Assembly: GCA_010031735.1 (NCBI GenBank) | Contig: RGZB01000008.1 | Coordinates: 1-60,810 of the forward strand | DNA: 60,810 nucleotides | Source of the DNA: Pseudomonadota bacterium | Lineage (GTDB): Bacteria > Pseudomonadota > Alphaproteobacteria > Rickettsiales > RGZB01 | Direction of reading: 5' to 3' | Part shown: piece after piece, positions 45,252 to 53,667 of the stretch | How positions within the stretch are numbered: position 1 is the stretch's first letter | Layout of the letters: the number at the start of each line of letters is the position of its first letter | The notes under the pieces: model-generated | The model's database searches: none | The model's input: the letters and a program-made list of their open reading frames with translations, nothing else | Told to the model about the DNA's origin: nothing | Made by a program: the position numbers and the translations under genes

Positions 45252-46610
45252 TTAAGCGAGGGAATTCTTGAGCTCCTTTATATACCTAATCTCCTGCAAA
45301 ATAAAGTTTTTACTTGATGCAGATAGGCCTTTTTGGGCCGGTGGCACCAAGGCACGGGAAAAGCCCAGTTTTTCAGCCTCCTTCAACCTCGCAACACCGT
45401 GCCCGACCGGTCGAATCTCGCCGGATAAGCCGATTTCGCCGAAAACCACGGTCTCTTGCGGGAGTGCAACCCCGGCTAAGGACGATACGATGGCCGCCGC
45501 TACGGCCAGATCTGCTGCCGGCTCGTTGATGCGTAAACCACCGGCTACGTTTAAGTACACCTCTTTATCGGCCAGGTTGATGCCCGCCCGGGCACCGAGC
45601 ACGGCCAGCACCATGGCCAAACGGTTGCCATCCCAGCCCACGACGGCGCGGCGCGGCATCGCCATGGGTGACGGGGAAACCAATGCCTGGATTTCCACCA
45701 GCACCGGCCTAGAACCTTCCATACCCGCGAATATCGCTGAGCCACTCACCTGCCCTGCCTTACCCGAAATGAAGAGCGAGGATGGATTCGGCACTTCGCT
45801 TAAGCCTTTATCTGCCATCTCGAATACGCCGATTTCATTGGCGCCACCGAAACGGTTCTTCACGGCGCGGAGTATGCGGAACGGATGGCCGCGCTCGCCT
45901 TCGAAATAGAGCACCGTATCCACCATGTGCTCGAGCACTTTCGGGCCCGCAATCTGCCCTTCCTTAGTGACGTGGCCGACCAGGAACAGCGAGATACGGT
46001 TCGCTTTCGCATAACTGATGAGTTCATGCGCCGCACCGCGCACCTGGCTCACCGTGCCGGGTGCGGATTCGATCGCGGATAAGAACATCGTTTGGATCGA
46101 ATCGATAATGATGACCTGCGGCGGGGATTTCTTGAACGACGCGAGCATGTCATCGACCGACGTCGCTGCCGCGATATCGACTGGCGCTTTATCGAGTGAC
46201 AGGCGGCGCGCCCTGAGGCGTACCTGGTCAGCGGATTCCTCGCCGGTGATATACGCCACGCGTTGGGTGTTCTTGGCAAGCGTTGCCGCCACTTGCAACA
46301 AGAGAGTGGATTTACCGATACCCGGATCACCACCAATGAGTATTGCGGAACCTGCGACCAAGCCACCACCGAGCACGCGGTCGAACTCCGCGATGTTCGT
46401 ATGGATACGGGCGATATCCGGGACATCATCGGCGAGCGATTCGAACGCGATCGCAGCACCACTCTTACCTTCCGAAACCTTAGAGAAGCCGCCGCCGCCC
46501 AGTTCTTCGACAATCGTGTTCCATGAACCGCATGCCGTACACTGTCCCGACCATTTAGTGTGGCTTGCCCCGCATTCCTGACAAACGAAATTTTTCTTTC
46601 TCTGCACCAT
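45252..46610 (-). CDS. radA: DNA repair protein RadA (Sms)
   Basis: A RecA-like, Lon-related helicase that promotes branch migration in recombination. It has the N-terminal zinc finger CQECGASHTKWSGQCTACG, Walker A GGDPGIGKST, Walker B VIIIDSIQTM, the RadA-specific KNRFGGANEIG motif and a C-terminal Lon-like domain (GVALPQETVVFGEIGLSGEI). The 452-residue length is normal. Its start overlaps the prim-pol stop as TAATG. Confidence 0.97.
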   Translation of the reverse strand: MVQRKKNFVCQECGASHTKWSGQCTACGSWNTIVEELGGGGFSKVSEGKSGAAIAFESLADDVPDIARIHTNIAEFDRVLGGGLVAGSAILIGGDPGIGKSTLLLQVAATLAKNTQRVAYITGEESADQVRLRARRLSLDKAPVDIAAATSVDDMLASFKKSPPQVIIIDSIQTMFLSAIESAPGTVSQVRGAAHELISYAKANRISLFLVGHVTKEGQIAGPKVLEHMVDTVLYFEGERGHPFRILRAVKNRFGGANEIGVFEMADKGLSEVPNPSSLFISGKAGQVSGSAIFAGMEGSRPVLVEIQALVSPSPMAMPRRAVVGWDGNRLAMVLAVLGARAGINLADKEVYLNVAGGLRINEPAADLAVAAAIVSSLAGVALPQETVVFGEIGLSGEIRPVGHGVARLKEAEKLGFSRALVPPAQKGLSASSKNFILQEIRYIKELKNSLA

Positions 46611-47260
46611 TATTTTTTACCAAAAAACCTTAAAAATGGTCCGACCATAAAATACAGTAGTTGCTTCAAGCCCATATACTTAATGGAGTTCCAGGAAAAC
46701 TGGTCATACCCCATATGGGGTACAGCATTAATTTTCTCCAACAGTTGCTGGGGAAGTGCTTCAATCCTGTGCCCTTCATTCACCCAGGTATAATGCTTGT
46801 CTTGGCTTTTCTTTGACGGAGGCATCACTAAATAGGAGTAATCACCTTTTACATCGATATAGCGATGAATCTTTCTTGCAGAACTTGATACCCTGCTCAC
46901 CCCTTCAGGATAAGCGTAATAAAGATGGTATCCAGTCGGTGTCTTCACCGTAAGTGTTTTTGGAAGCGCAAAATCAGAGATAATTTGATCAAACTCGCTC
47001 TCTTTATCAATATCCAGACCTACAATGCCGGAAATTTTCCCACAACGGATACCGATATTCGAAGCGGGATCTCTGGAAAAAATCTTCTTTGCACGCACGG
47101 GGTTTTTTGTACCCCTAAAAATCCCTAGCATGCCCTTGGTTAGTTTCCCGATATCCTTAACATATTTGATATTCATATTGTGTTCCTGCCCATAGATGGG
47201 AAGAACATACCACCCCCTGCTGGCGTACTGCTCTGCACAATCTGCCAGTGATTTTTCCAT
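46610..47260 (-). CDS. Stand-alone prim-pol (bifunctional primase/polymerase) domain protein
   Basis: A 216-residue protein matching the N-terminal bifunctional primase-polymerase domain (archaeo-eukaryotic primase superfamily). Metal-binding DxD is at Asp83/Asp85 in VGLDIDKES, after NIGIRCGKISG; the (S/G)xH nucleotide motif is GYH at 110-112; the third acidic residue is Asp136 in YIDVKGDYSYLVMPPS. No helicase or primase C-terminal domain follows. The base composition is more AT-rich than its neighbours. It begins one base after the mlaF stop and ends overlapping the radA start, within a normally conserved mlaF-radA junction. The start MEKSL at 47260 is preferred over a 14-residue longer frame inside mlaF. 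Confidence 0.85.
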   Translation of the reverse strand: MEKSLADCAEQYASRGWYVLPIYGQEHNMNIKYVKDIGKLTKGMLGIFRGTKNPVRAKKIFSRDPASNIGIRCGKISGIVGLDIDKESEFDQIISDFALPKTLTVKTPTGYHLYYAYPEGVSRVSSSARKIHRYIDVKGDYSYLVMPPSKKSQDKHYTWVNEGHRIEALPQQLLEKINAVPHMGYDQFSWNSIKYMGLKQLLYFMVGPFLRFFGKK

Positions 47261-47261
47261 G

Positions 47262-48143
47262 TCAGTGGTCTTGCAGCTTGATTTCGATGGGGCCATGGGC
47301 ACGGCCGTGGATGAATTGTTCTACGAACGGATTGCCGCTGTGGTCGATATCGGATTTATCACCCTCCCAGATGATCTTACCGCCGTAAATCATCGCGATG
47401 CGGTCCGCGATCTTGCGGGCGCTGGCCATATCATGCGTGATGGTGATGGTGGTCGCACCGAGCTCCTTCGAGCGCTCCACGATCAAATCGTTGATCACAT
47501 CCGCCATGATGGGGTCTAGGCCCGTTGTCGGCTCATCGAAAAAAATGATTTCCGGGTTCACAGCAATCGCACGGGCAAGCGACACACGTTTCTGCATACC
47601 GCCGGAAAGCTCGGACGGATAGAGTTCGCCCACGTTTGCATCCATACCGACCGACCGCAGTTTCTGGATGGCGATTTCCTTCGCATCTTTGCGGTTCATG
47701 CCTTTTGCCTGGATCAAGCCGAACGCGATATTCTCCCAGATGCTCAAACTGTCGAACAGCGCACCACCTTGGAAAAGGTAGCCAAATTTATACATGATGT
47801 GATTGCGTTCGGAGGTCGAAAGCCGTGAGGTTTCTTTGGTATCGACTTTGATGCTGCCCTTATCCGGACTCATGATGCCGATGATGTTCTTAAGGAGTAC
47901 GGACTTGCCCGAACCCGAGCCACCGATTACCACGAGCGACTCACCCTTATGTACTTTAAGGTTCACACCGTTAAGCACATGTTTGCTGCCGAACGCCTTG
48001 TGTACATCGTTCATCTCGATCTTGGCAGGGCCGGTGAATTTAGGCTTTGCCGGAGATTTCACGCTGATTTTCTTTGCAGCGTTCTTTAAGGCCTTTTTTG
48101 CCTTTTTTACTGCCTTGGTTTTCTTGACGGATTTTTTGGCCAT
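47262..48143 (-). CDS. mlaF: Mla-type phospholipid ABC transporter ATPase
   Basis: The ATPase of an Mla/Ttg2 lipid transport complex that maintains outer-membrane asymmetry. It has Walker A GGSGSGKSV, Q-loop LFQGGALFDSLSIWENI (typical MlaF), signature LSGGMQKR, Walker B IIFFDEPTTGLDP and the switch His in ITHDMASARKIAD. Residues 1-40 form an unusual Lys/Ala-rich extension (KKSVKKTKAVKKAKKALK). It is paired with mlaE three bases upstream; mlaD is not adjacent. Confidence 0.92.
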   Translation of the reverse strand: MAKKSVKKTKAVKKAKKALKNAAKKISVKSPAKPKFTGPAKIEMNDVHKAFGSKHVLNGVNLKVHKGESLVVIGGSGSGKSVLLKNIIGIMSPDKGSIKVDTKETSRLSTSERNHIMYKFGYLFQGGALFDSLSIWENIAFGLIQAKGMNRKDAKEIAIQKLRSVGMDANVGELYPSELSGGMQKRVSLARAIAVNPEIIFFDEPTTGLDPIMADVINDLIVERSKELGATTITITHDMASARKIADRIAMIYGGKIIWEGDKSDIDHSGNPFVEQFIHGRAHGPIEIKLQDH

Positions 48144-48146
48144 GAC

Positions 48147-48920
48147 CTAGCTCCCGAAGAAAAGTTCAGTGACGAGATAGTTCGAAAGCAGGATCAGGAT
48201 CGAAGCCGTCACCACTGCATTCGTGGTCGCCTGACCCACACCTTGTGCACCCCCGCGGGAATTGAAACCGTGGTAGCAACCGAGGAGCGAAATGATGAAG
48301 CCGAACACCGCAGCCTTCACGAGTCCTGAGAACACATCTTTGAATTGGAGGAAATCAAACGTGGTCTTGAGGTAGGTGGAAGGATTGAAGCCGAGTTTAT
48401 GGATACTCACCATATAACCGCCCATGACCCCGATGATGTCCGCAACGAGCACTAAGCACGGCAGCATCGCAAGGCCCGCAACCAGGCGCGGAGCGATCAG
48501 GTATTTGAAGGGGTTCGTGGAAAGCGTGGTAAGTGCGTCAATCTGCTCCGTCACACGCATGGTGCCGATTTCCGCTGCCATCGCGGCACCGACACGACCT
48601 GCGACCATGAGGCCCGCAAGCACGGGACCCAGTTCACGCGTGATGGAGATCACCACCACGGCAGCAATCGAGCTTTCCGCATTGAAACGCGAGAAGCCGG
48701 TATAGCTTTGCAGTGCAAGCACCGCACCGGTGAAGATAGCGGTGAGTCCCACGACCGGGAGCGAAAAGTAACCGATCTCGACCATCTGACGGATCAGGTG
48801 GCGCGGATAATAAGGTGGTATAAAAACCGATTTCACCGCATGCGCCGTGAAAATAGAAAGCCTGCCGAGCGATTCCAAGAAACCCAAGAATACACTGCCG
48901 ATTACTGCCAATACATTCAT
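48147..48920 (-). CDS. mlaE: Mla-type phospholipid ABC transporter permease
   Basis: A 257-residue permease with five to six membrane helices and the MlaE signatures GLTAIFTGAVLALQSY, RELGPVLAGLMVAGRVGAAM and AAEIGTMRVTEQIDAL. It is the membrane partner of the downstream mlaF. It starts two bases after the alr stop, so alr-mlaE-mlaF are read together. Confidence 0.94.
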   Translation of the reverse strand: MNVLAVIGSVFLGFLESLGRLSIFTAHAVKSVFIPPYYPRHLIRQMVEIGYFSLPVVGLTAIFTGAVLALQSYTGFSRFNAESSIAAVVVISITRELGPVLAGLMVAGRVGAAMAAEIGTMRVTEQIDALTTLSTNPFKYLIAPRLVAGLAMLPCLVLVADIIGVMGGYMVSIHKLGFNPSTYLKTTFDFLQFKDVFSGLVKAAVFGFIISLLGCYHGFNSRGGAQGVGQATTNAVVTASILILLSNYLVTELFFGS

Positions 48921-48922
48921 AG

Positions 48923-49993
48923 CTATCCTTTATATTCTCTTATAAAACGGTCGCCAAGGCGGGTCAGGATCTCGTAGCCGATCGTGCCCGCTTTTGCCGC
49001 CAGATCATCGATCGTGATATGACTGCCCATAAGCTCCACTTCGTCGCCGAGTTTTACCCTAGCCTGTATATCGGTAACATCCAGCACAATCAAGTCCATC
49101 GAAACCCTGCCAACCAGCGGGACGTGTTTACCGTGGATATAGCCCTCTGCCGTATTACTGAGCGCACGCAGATAGCCATCTGCATACCCTACCGGGAGTG
49201 TCGCAAGCACTGTGCCTTTGGGAAGTATACGGGTAGCACCGTAACCCACCGCCTCTTTTGCCTGTAAGGTCTGAAGTTCGATAATGCGCGCTTTTAGCTG
49301 CACCACAGGCTTCATGATGTTGGGCTTGTCCGTCGGGCTGGAGCCGTAGAGCGCAATACCCGGACGCACGAGATCGAAATGGAAGCAGCTATCTAGAAAC
49401 ACCCCTGCGGAATTCGATAAACTCACTTCTGCCATCGGGAATACTTTTCGTGCTGCATTCATGCGCTTCAATTGTTCGCGGTTCATCGGGTGGGACGCAT
49501 CGTTCGCGCAGGCCAGATGGCTCATGATATAGCGGATATCAAGACCGGCCGCCTTCAACCCCTCCAGTTCATCATACGAAAACCCAAGGCGGTGCATACC
49601 CGTATCGACATGGAGGATCGCCGGCAGTTTCTTATTCGCCTTTTTTGCCGCCAGTTGCCAGAGCCTTGCTTGTTCCGGGTGGTTGAGCACCGGTATCAAG
49701 CGGTGAGTGATGAATGCACTCGCCTCATGCTTTCCGATACCGTGGAACACATAGATCGGATGCTTTTTAATGATATTACGAAGGGTGATCGCTTCATCGA
49801 GTGTCGCCACAAAGAAATGCTCACAGCCTTTTTTCTCGAGGAAAGGAGCCACTTTTGCAGCACCCAGACCATACGCATCGGCTTTTACCACGGCCGCAGC
49901 CTCGGCGTGCTTTGCACGTTTCTTCAAGCTAGAGTAATTAGCGGCAATCGCGTTCAGATCGATGATGAGACGGGAATCTGAATAGCGCGGCAT
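48923..49993 (-). CDS. alr: Alanine racemase
   Basis: A PLP enzyme that makes D-alanine for peptidoglycan. The PLP Lys is Lys37 in VVKADAYGLG. The catalytic Tyr lies in the C-terminal beta domain, near VGYGATRILP and PVGYADGYLRAL, with GRVSMDLIVLDVT. The 356-residue length is normal. It ends the dnaB-alr pair, three bases after dnaB, and precedes mlaE. Confidence 0.96.
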   Translation of the reverse strand: MPRYSDSRLIIDLNAIAANYSSLKKRAKHAEAAAVVKADAYGLGAAKVAPFLEKKGCEHFFVATLDEAITLRNIIKKHPIYVFHGIGKHEASAFITHRLIPVLNHPEQARLWQLAAKKANKKLPAILHVDTGMHRLGFSYDELEGLKAAGLDIRYIMSHLACANDASHPMNREQLKRMNAARKVFPMAEVSLSNSAGVFLDSCFHFDLVRPGIALYGSSPTDKPNIMKPVVQLKARIIELQTLQAKEAVGYGATRILPKGTVLATLPVGYADGYLRALSNTAEGYIHGKHVPLVGRVSMDLIVLDVTDIQARVKLGDEVELMGSHITIDDLAAKAGTIGYEILTRLGDRFIREYKG

Positions 49994-49996
49994 GGA

Positions 49997-51532
49997 TTAG
50001 AACGGAGCCTCACCACTATATTGATAATCCTGCTCCAGATCCTTGAAGCTGGTGGTCGCACCGTTGAACATCAGCTGTACGTTACCGATCGGGCCGTTAC
50101 GGTGCTTCGAGATGATGACTTCCGCTTTGTTGCGGCACTGCATCCAGCGCTCGCCATTCTTCTGTGTCCATTCATCAAGCTCTGGTGAACCATCCGCCGG
50201 CTTGGTGCGTTCCAGATAATATTGCTCGCGGAAGATGAACATCACGATATCCGCATCCTGCTCGATAGAGCCCGATTCACGAAGATCGGCGAGTTGCGGG
50301 CGTTTATCGTCGCGCGATTCCACCTGGCGCGAGAGCTGGGAGAGCGCAAGCACCGGGATATCCAGTTCCTTCGCGATGGCTTTAAGACCCATCGTGATCT
50401 CGGAAACTTCCTGCACACGGCTTGATTCGCTGACCTTACTCACACCCCGGAGCAGTTGCAGGTAGTCGATGACCAGCAGTGAAAGATTATGTTTACGCTT
50501 CAGGCGGCGTGCACGCGTGCGGATCGCGGCAATCGAAAGCGCGGGCGTATCATCGATATACATCGGCAGATCGTAAAGATCGCGGTTCGCAGCGACGAGT
50601 TTCTCGAACTCGCCACTTTTATCATCGAGGCGGCCGCGGCGGATGTCGTTCGAGCCGATACCGGTTTCCATAGAGAGCAGACGAGACGCCAGCTGCTCCG
50701 AAGACATCTCGAGCGAGAACACGCCCACGCTTGGGCATGGCTCGGTTTTGTCTTCCTGTTTCGCGTATTTTTCCTGGTAATGCTTCGCGGCATTCATCGC
50801 GAAGTTGATCGCGAGTGCGGTCTTACCCATCGACGGACGACCTGCCAGAATCACGAGATCCGAATTCTGGAAACCACCGAGCATACGGTCCATATCGCGG
50901 TAGCCGGTGGTGATGCCCGTCACTTCATCTTTCTGTTTATACGCTTGCTCGATACGGCGCAGTGACTCAGCCAGAGCCGATTTCAGGTGCGCGAAGTTTT
51001 TATCGCTCGAGCCATCGCTTGCGATCTTGAAGAGTTTTTGCTCGATCTGTTCGACGATCTTTGACGGTGGCTCTTCGAGTTTCGTGTCGTACATATCCTC
51101 GACCATCTCGTTGCCGAGACGAATAAGGGAACGCGCGATCGCGAGTTCATAAATCGTTTGCGCATAATCTTTGACGTGCACGACACCGGTTGCAAGTCCA
51201 GTGATCTTCACAAGATAGCCGGCACCCCCGATATCCTTTAATGCTTCATCGCCATCGAATTGGTTTTTCAGGGTGACAGGATTGGCGGTAAGCCCACGCT
51301 CCATGAAACGTTGGATCGCCGCAAAAATACGGCCATGCACAGGTTCATAGAAATGATCCGCATTCAGGAAGTCGGAGATCTTGAAGATCGCTTCGTTATC
51401 CACCAGGATCGCGCCAAGCACCATTTGCTCGGCTTCGGTGTTATACGGCTCTTTATATTCTTTTTCTTTCGCAGATGGTGCGCCTGGAAGCGCGCCGGAA
51501 AGTGCGGTGACGTTCGCTTTAACGGTAGTCAT
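49997..51532 (-). CDS. dnaB: Replicative DNA helicase DnaB
   Basis: The hexameric 5'-3' helicase of the replication fork. The N-terminal domain (EAEQMVLGAILVDNEAIFKI) is followed by the RecA-like motor with Walker A GRPSMGKTA, FSLEMSSEQLASRLLSME, Walker B LLVIDYLQLL and the arginine-finger region ISKHRNGPIG. I chose the ATG at 51532 (511 residues) because AAGGA precedes it; an upstream in-frame ATG at 51565 has no Shine-Dalgarno. It is separated from rplI by a terminator. Confidence 0.96.
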   Translation of the reverse strand: MTTVKANVTALSGALPGAPSAKEKEYKEPYNTEAEQMVLGAILVDNEAIFKISDFLNADHFYEPVHGRIFAAIQRFMERGLTANPVTLKNQFDGDEALKDIGGAGYLVKITGLATGVVHVKDYAQTIYELAIARSLIRLGNEMVEDMYDTKLEEPPSKIVEQIEQKLFKIASDGSSDKNFAHLKSALAESLRRIEQAYKQKDEVTGITTGYRDMDRMLGGFQNSDLVILAGRPSMGKTALAINFAMNAAKHYQEKYAKQEDKTEPCPSVGVFSLEMSSEQLASRLLSMETGIGSNDIRRGRLDDKSGEFEKLVAANRDLYDLPMYIDDTPALSIAAIRTRARRLKRKHNLSLLVIDYLQLLRGVSKVSESSRVQEVSEITMGLKAIAKELDIPVLALSQLSRQVESRDDKRPQLADLRESGSIEQDADIVMFIFREQYYLERTKPADGSPELDEWTQKNGERWMQCRNKAEVIISKHRNGPIGNVQLMFNGATTSFKDLEQDYQYSGEAPF

Positions 51533-51610
51533 GTGGTCCTTGTCCCCTTCAAGTGAGTTCACCATACAATGGAGAGGTTTTTTTTACTACTCGAAAGTGG
51601 CTTAGGAAAT

Positions 51611-51639
51611 AAAAAAGCCGGAGATGAATCCGGCTTTTT
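51611..51639 (-). terminator. Terminator of rpsF-rpsR-rplI
   Basis: Stem GCCGGA/TCCGGC (51617-51622 with 51629-51634) flanked by A-run and T-run, so it could work on both strands; here it closes the leftward ribosomal operon and separates it from dnaB. Confidence 0.85.
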
Positions 51640-51666
51640 CAGAATTCTGTAGAAAATCTTTAGAAA

Positions 51667-52326
51667 CTAGGCAGCGGCTTCGTCTGCGTCTGCTTTCTTG
51701 GATTTCTTTTTTGCTTTTTTCGGAGCTTCAGCACCTTCAGCAGCCGGAGCAGCTTCTTCAGCAGCTTGCGCCTCAGCCGGAGCTTCGGTTTTCGCCTGTT
51801 TCACAGCGCGGCCGGTCGCATCAACGCCTTCCATCACCACTTCACCACGCGCGAAGCGTGCTTTTGCATCGGCTGCTTCGTCTTCCGAGCGAGAGATGTT
51901 CGGATGCACGTTCACGGATACTTCACCATGCAGGTGCAGTTGGACCGTGTGTACGCCGATCGCTTTCAGCGGGGTCGTGAGGATCACTTGACGGCGATCC
52001 ACGTTGAAGCCCGCTTCCGCGAGCGCTTTTGCAACGTCGCCCGAAGTGACAGAACCATAGAGGCGGCCATCTTCACCCGCTTGACGGATGATCGTGACAA
52101 CAGCACCTTCCACTTTTTTGCCTTGTGCTTCCGCTTCTTTTTGCTTTTTTGCGTTCTCTTTCTCGAGTTCCGCTTTTTTCTCAGCGAATACCGCTACGTT
52201 CGCATCCGTTGCACGGATGGCTTTTTTGTTCGGGAACAGGAAATTGCGCGCGTAGCCGTTTTTTACTTTTACGACATCGCCGATTTTACCCAGATTACGC
52301 ACTGGCTCGAGAAGGATGATTTCCAT
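51667..52326 (-). CDS. rplI: 50S ribosomal protein L9
   Basis: L9 has an N-terminal domain starting MEIILLEPVRNLGKIGDVV with GYARNFLFPNKKAI, a long connecting helix and a C-terminal domain (LYGSVTSGDVAKALAEAGF). At 219 residues it exceeds the usual 150 because of a 70-residue Ala/Glu/Lys-rich tail ending KKAKKKSKKADADEAAA. It is the last gene of rpsF-rpsR-rplI. Confidence 0.97.
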   Translation of the reverse strand: MEIILLEPVRNLGKIGDVVKVKNGYARNFLFPNKKAIRATDANVAVFAEKKAELEKENAKKQKEAEAQGKKVEGAVVTIIRQAGEDGRLYGSVTSGDVAKALAEAGFNVDRRQVILTTPLKAIGVHTVQLHLHGEVSVNVHPNISRSEDEAADAKARFARGEVVMEGVDATGRAVKQAKTEAPAEAQAAEEAAPAAEGAEAPKKAKKKSKKADADEAAA

Positions 52327-52352
52327 GACCGACCTTTAAAACTTAAGTTGAT

Positions 52353-52667
52353 TTATTTATTTACGAACGGCAGCAGCGCCAGATTACGAGCGCGTTTGAT
52401 TGCCGTTGCGAGTTCGCGTTGTTTCTTTGCAGAGACCGCAGAGATACGACGCGGCATGATTTTGCCACGCTCAGAGATGAATTTGCTGAGCAGGCGGACG
52501 TTTTTGTAATCGACCGCCGGCGCGCCTTTTTCAGACAGCGGGCAGGTTTTACGACGACGGAAAAACACTTTCTTACCGCGCTCACCACCACCGAAACCGC
52601 CTTGACCGCCCTCAGCGCCTTGTGCGCCACGGGAATTGCGGTTGTTGTCTCTTGCTTCTCTAGGCAT
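52353..52667 (-). CDS. rpsR: 30S ribosomal protein S18
   Basis: The S18 core is [20 protein letters not shown] through [20 protein letters not shown] to [13 protein letters not shown]. The first 30 residues are a Gly/Arg/Asn-rich extension not found in most S18 (104 residues compared with about 75-85). It overlaps rpsF by eight bases. Confidence 0.97.
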   Translation of the reverse strand: MPREARDNNRNSRGAQGAEGGQGGFGGGERGKKVFFRRRKTCPLSEKGAPAVDYKNVRLLSKFISERGKIMPRRISAVSAKKQRELATAIKRARNLALLPFVNK

Positions 52668-53022
52668 TGGATACCTCTTCTTCAGTCGCTACATCATACG
52701 TGTTGTTTTGCAGAACCGGTGACGGTTCTTTCGAGATCGCTTCCACGCGTACGGTGAGTTGGCGGATCACGTCTTCGTTAAGACCGATCTTACGTTCCAT
52801 TTCTTTCACAGCCGCTGCCGGAGCATCGAGACCGAAGAATACGTAGTGGCCTTTTTTGTTCTTTTGGATGACATACGCGAGGTTACGAAGACCCCAGTAT
52901 TCATTTTTCACGATTTTGCCGCCGTTGGTTTCAACGATCGAAGAAAATTCTTTCGTCAAACGCTCGACATCCGCTTGGGAAATGTCCTGACGCGCGATAA
53001 ATGTGCTTTCGTATAACGGCAT
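52660..53022 (-). CDS. rpsF: 30S ribosomal protein S6
   Basis: S6 binds S18 in the 30S platform. The 120-residue protein has the S6 pattern: [35 protein letters not shown] and an acidic C-terminal tail. First gene of rpsF-rpsR-rplI, with AGGAG nine bases before the ATG. Confidence 0.97.
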   Translation of the reverse strand: MPLYESTFIARQDISQADVERLTKEFSSIVETNGGKIVKNEYWGLRNLAYVIQKNKKGHYVFFGLDAPAAAVKEMERKIGLNEDVIRQLTVRVEAISKEPSPVLQNNTYDVATEEEVSNA

Positions 53023-53220
53023 AACGCTCCTGTTAATCGATTCGGGAACACCCCGAAAATCTCATATTTTTGCTAAGTATTACCCCATAGCTCTATGGGC
53101 TTGGGAGGCGGCATCCTACACATTTCTATTTCGATTGCAAGTGTGGAATCATGAGAAATCGTGTTTTTGCGCCCAAAAACCGCAGATTCTCGGGGCGCTT
53201 AGGGCCAATATGCTGTAATA

Positions 53221-53553
53221 TTAGGACTTTTTCTTGCGCGCGGCTTTTTCATCGATACCCGAAGTACCCATACGGTCTTCGAGCTCCTGCATGATCTCAG
53301 AAGGGTGGATACCCTTCATGACACATAATACGGTCAGGTGGAACATCAGATCCGCGCATTCATTGATGAAGTCTTTTTTGCTTTCAGCAAGTGCGGCGAT
53401 GATAACCTCAACCGCTTCTTCACCCGCTTTCTGGGAGACCTTATTGATGCCACGGCTGAATAGCTTCGCGACATACGATTTTTCCGGATCGCCTTTTTTA
53501 CGCGAATCCACCAAATCGTATAAATCTTCCCATGTATCGTTCGTTTTACCCAT
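53221..53553 (-). CDS. hisE: Phosphoribosyl-ATP diphosphatase
   Basis: The second step of histidine synthesis, hydrolysing PR-ATP to PR-AMP. The 110-residue MazG-like all-helical protein contains SYVAKLFSRGINKVSQKAGEEAVE and NECADLMFHLTVL, with the metal-binding Glu/Asp residues. It is a stand-alone HisE, not fused to HisI, and ends in a basic tail (ARKKKS). It is separated from the other his genes by the metal cassette and parS region, although in many alphaproteobacteria hisF and hisE are adjacent. Confidence 0.95.
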   Translation of the reverse strand: MGKTNDTWEDLYDLVDSRKKGDPEKSYVAKLFSRGINKVSQKAGEEAVEVIIAALAESKKDFINECADLMFHLTVLCVMKGIHPSEIMQELEDRMGTSGIDEKAARKKKS

Positions 53554-53618
53554 GATGCCTCAGTATCGTACGTTTAACCTTCTGTAACCTATAACAAATA
53601 GGAGGGGAATAATTAATA

Positions 53619-53645
53619 TTGCAATATACCCCCCATGGGTATAAT
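53619..53645 (+). promoter_or_regulatory. Promoter of the metal cassette
   Basis: TTGCAA (53619-53624) and a perfect TATAAT (53640-53645) with a short 15-base spacer; TATTGC at 53617 would give 17 bases. The -10 overlaps the right half of the CsoR-type operator, ideal for repression. Confidence 0.55.
53625..53643 (+). promoter_or_regulatory. CsoR-type operator
   Basis: TATACCC-CCCAT-GGGTATA: seven-base inverted arms around a C-rich centre. The TACCC/GGGTA arms match the operators known for CsoR-family repressors. It overlaps the -10 of the cassette whose last gene encodes a CsoR-like protein, implying autoregulation. Confidence 0.65.
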
Positions 53646-53667
53646 ATAACCTTCATAGGTTGCTTTT

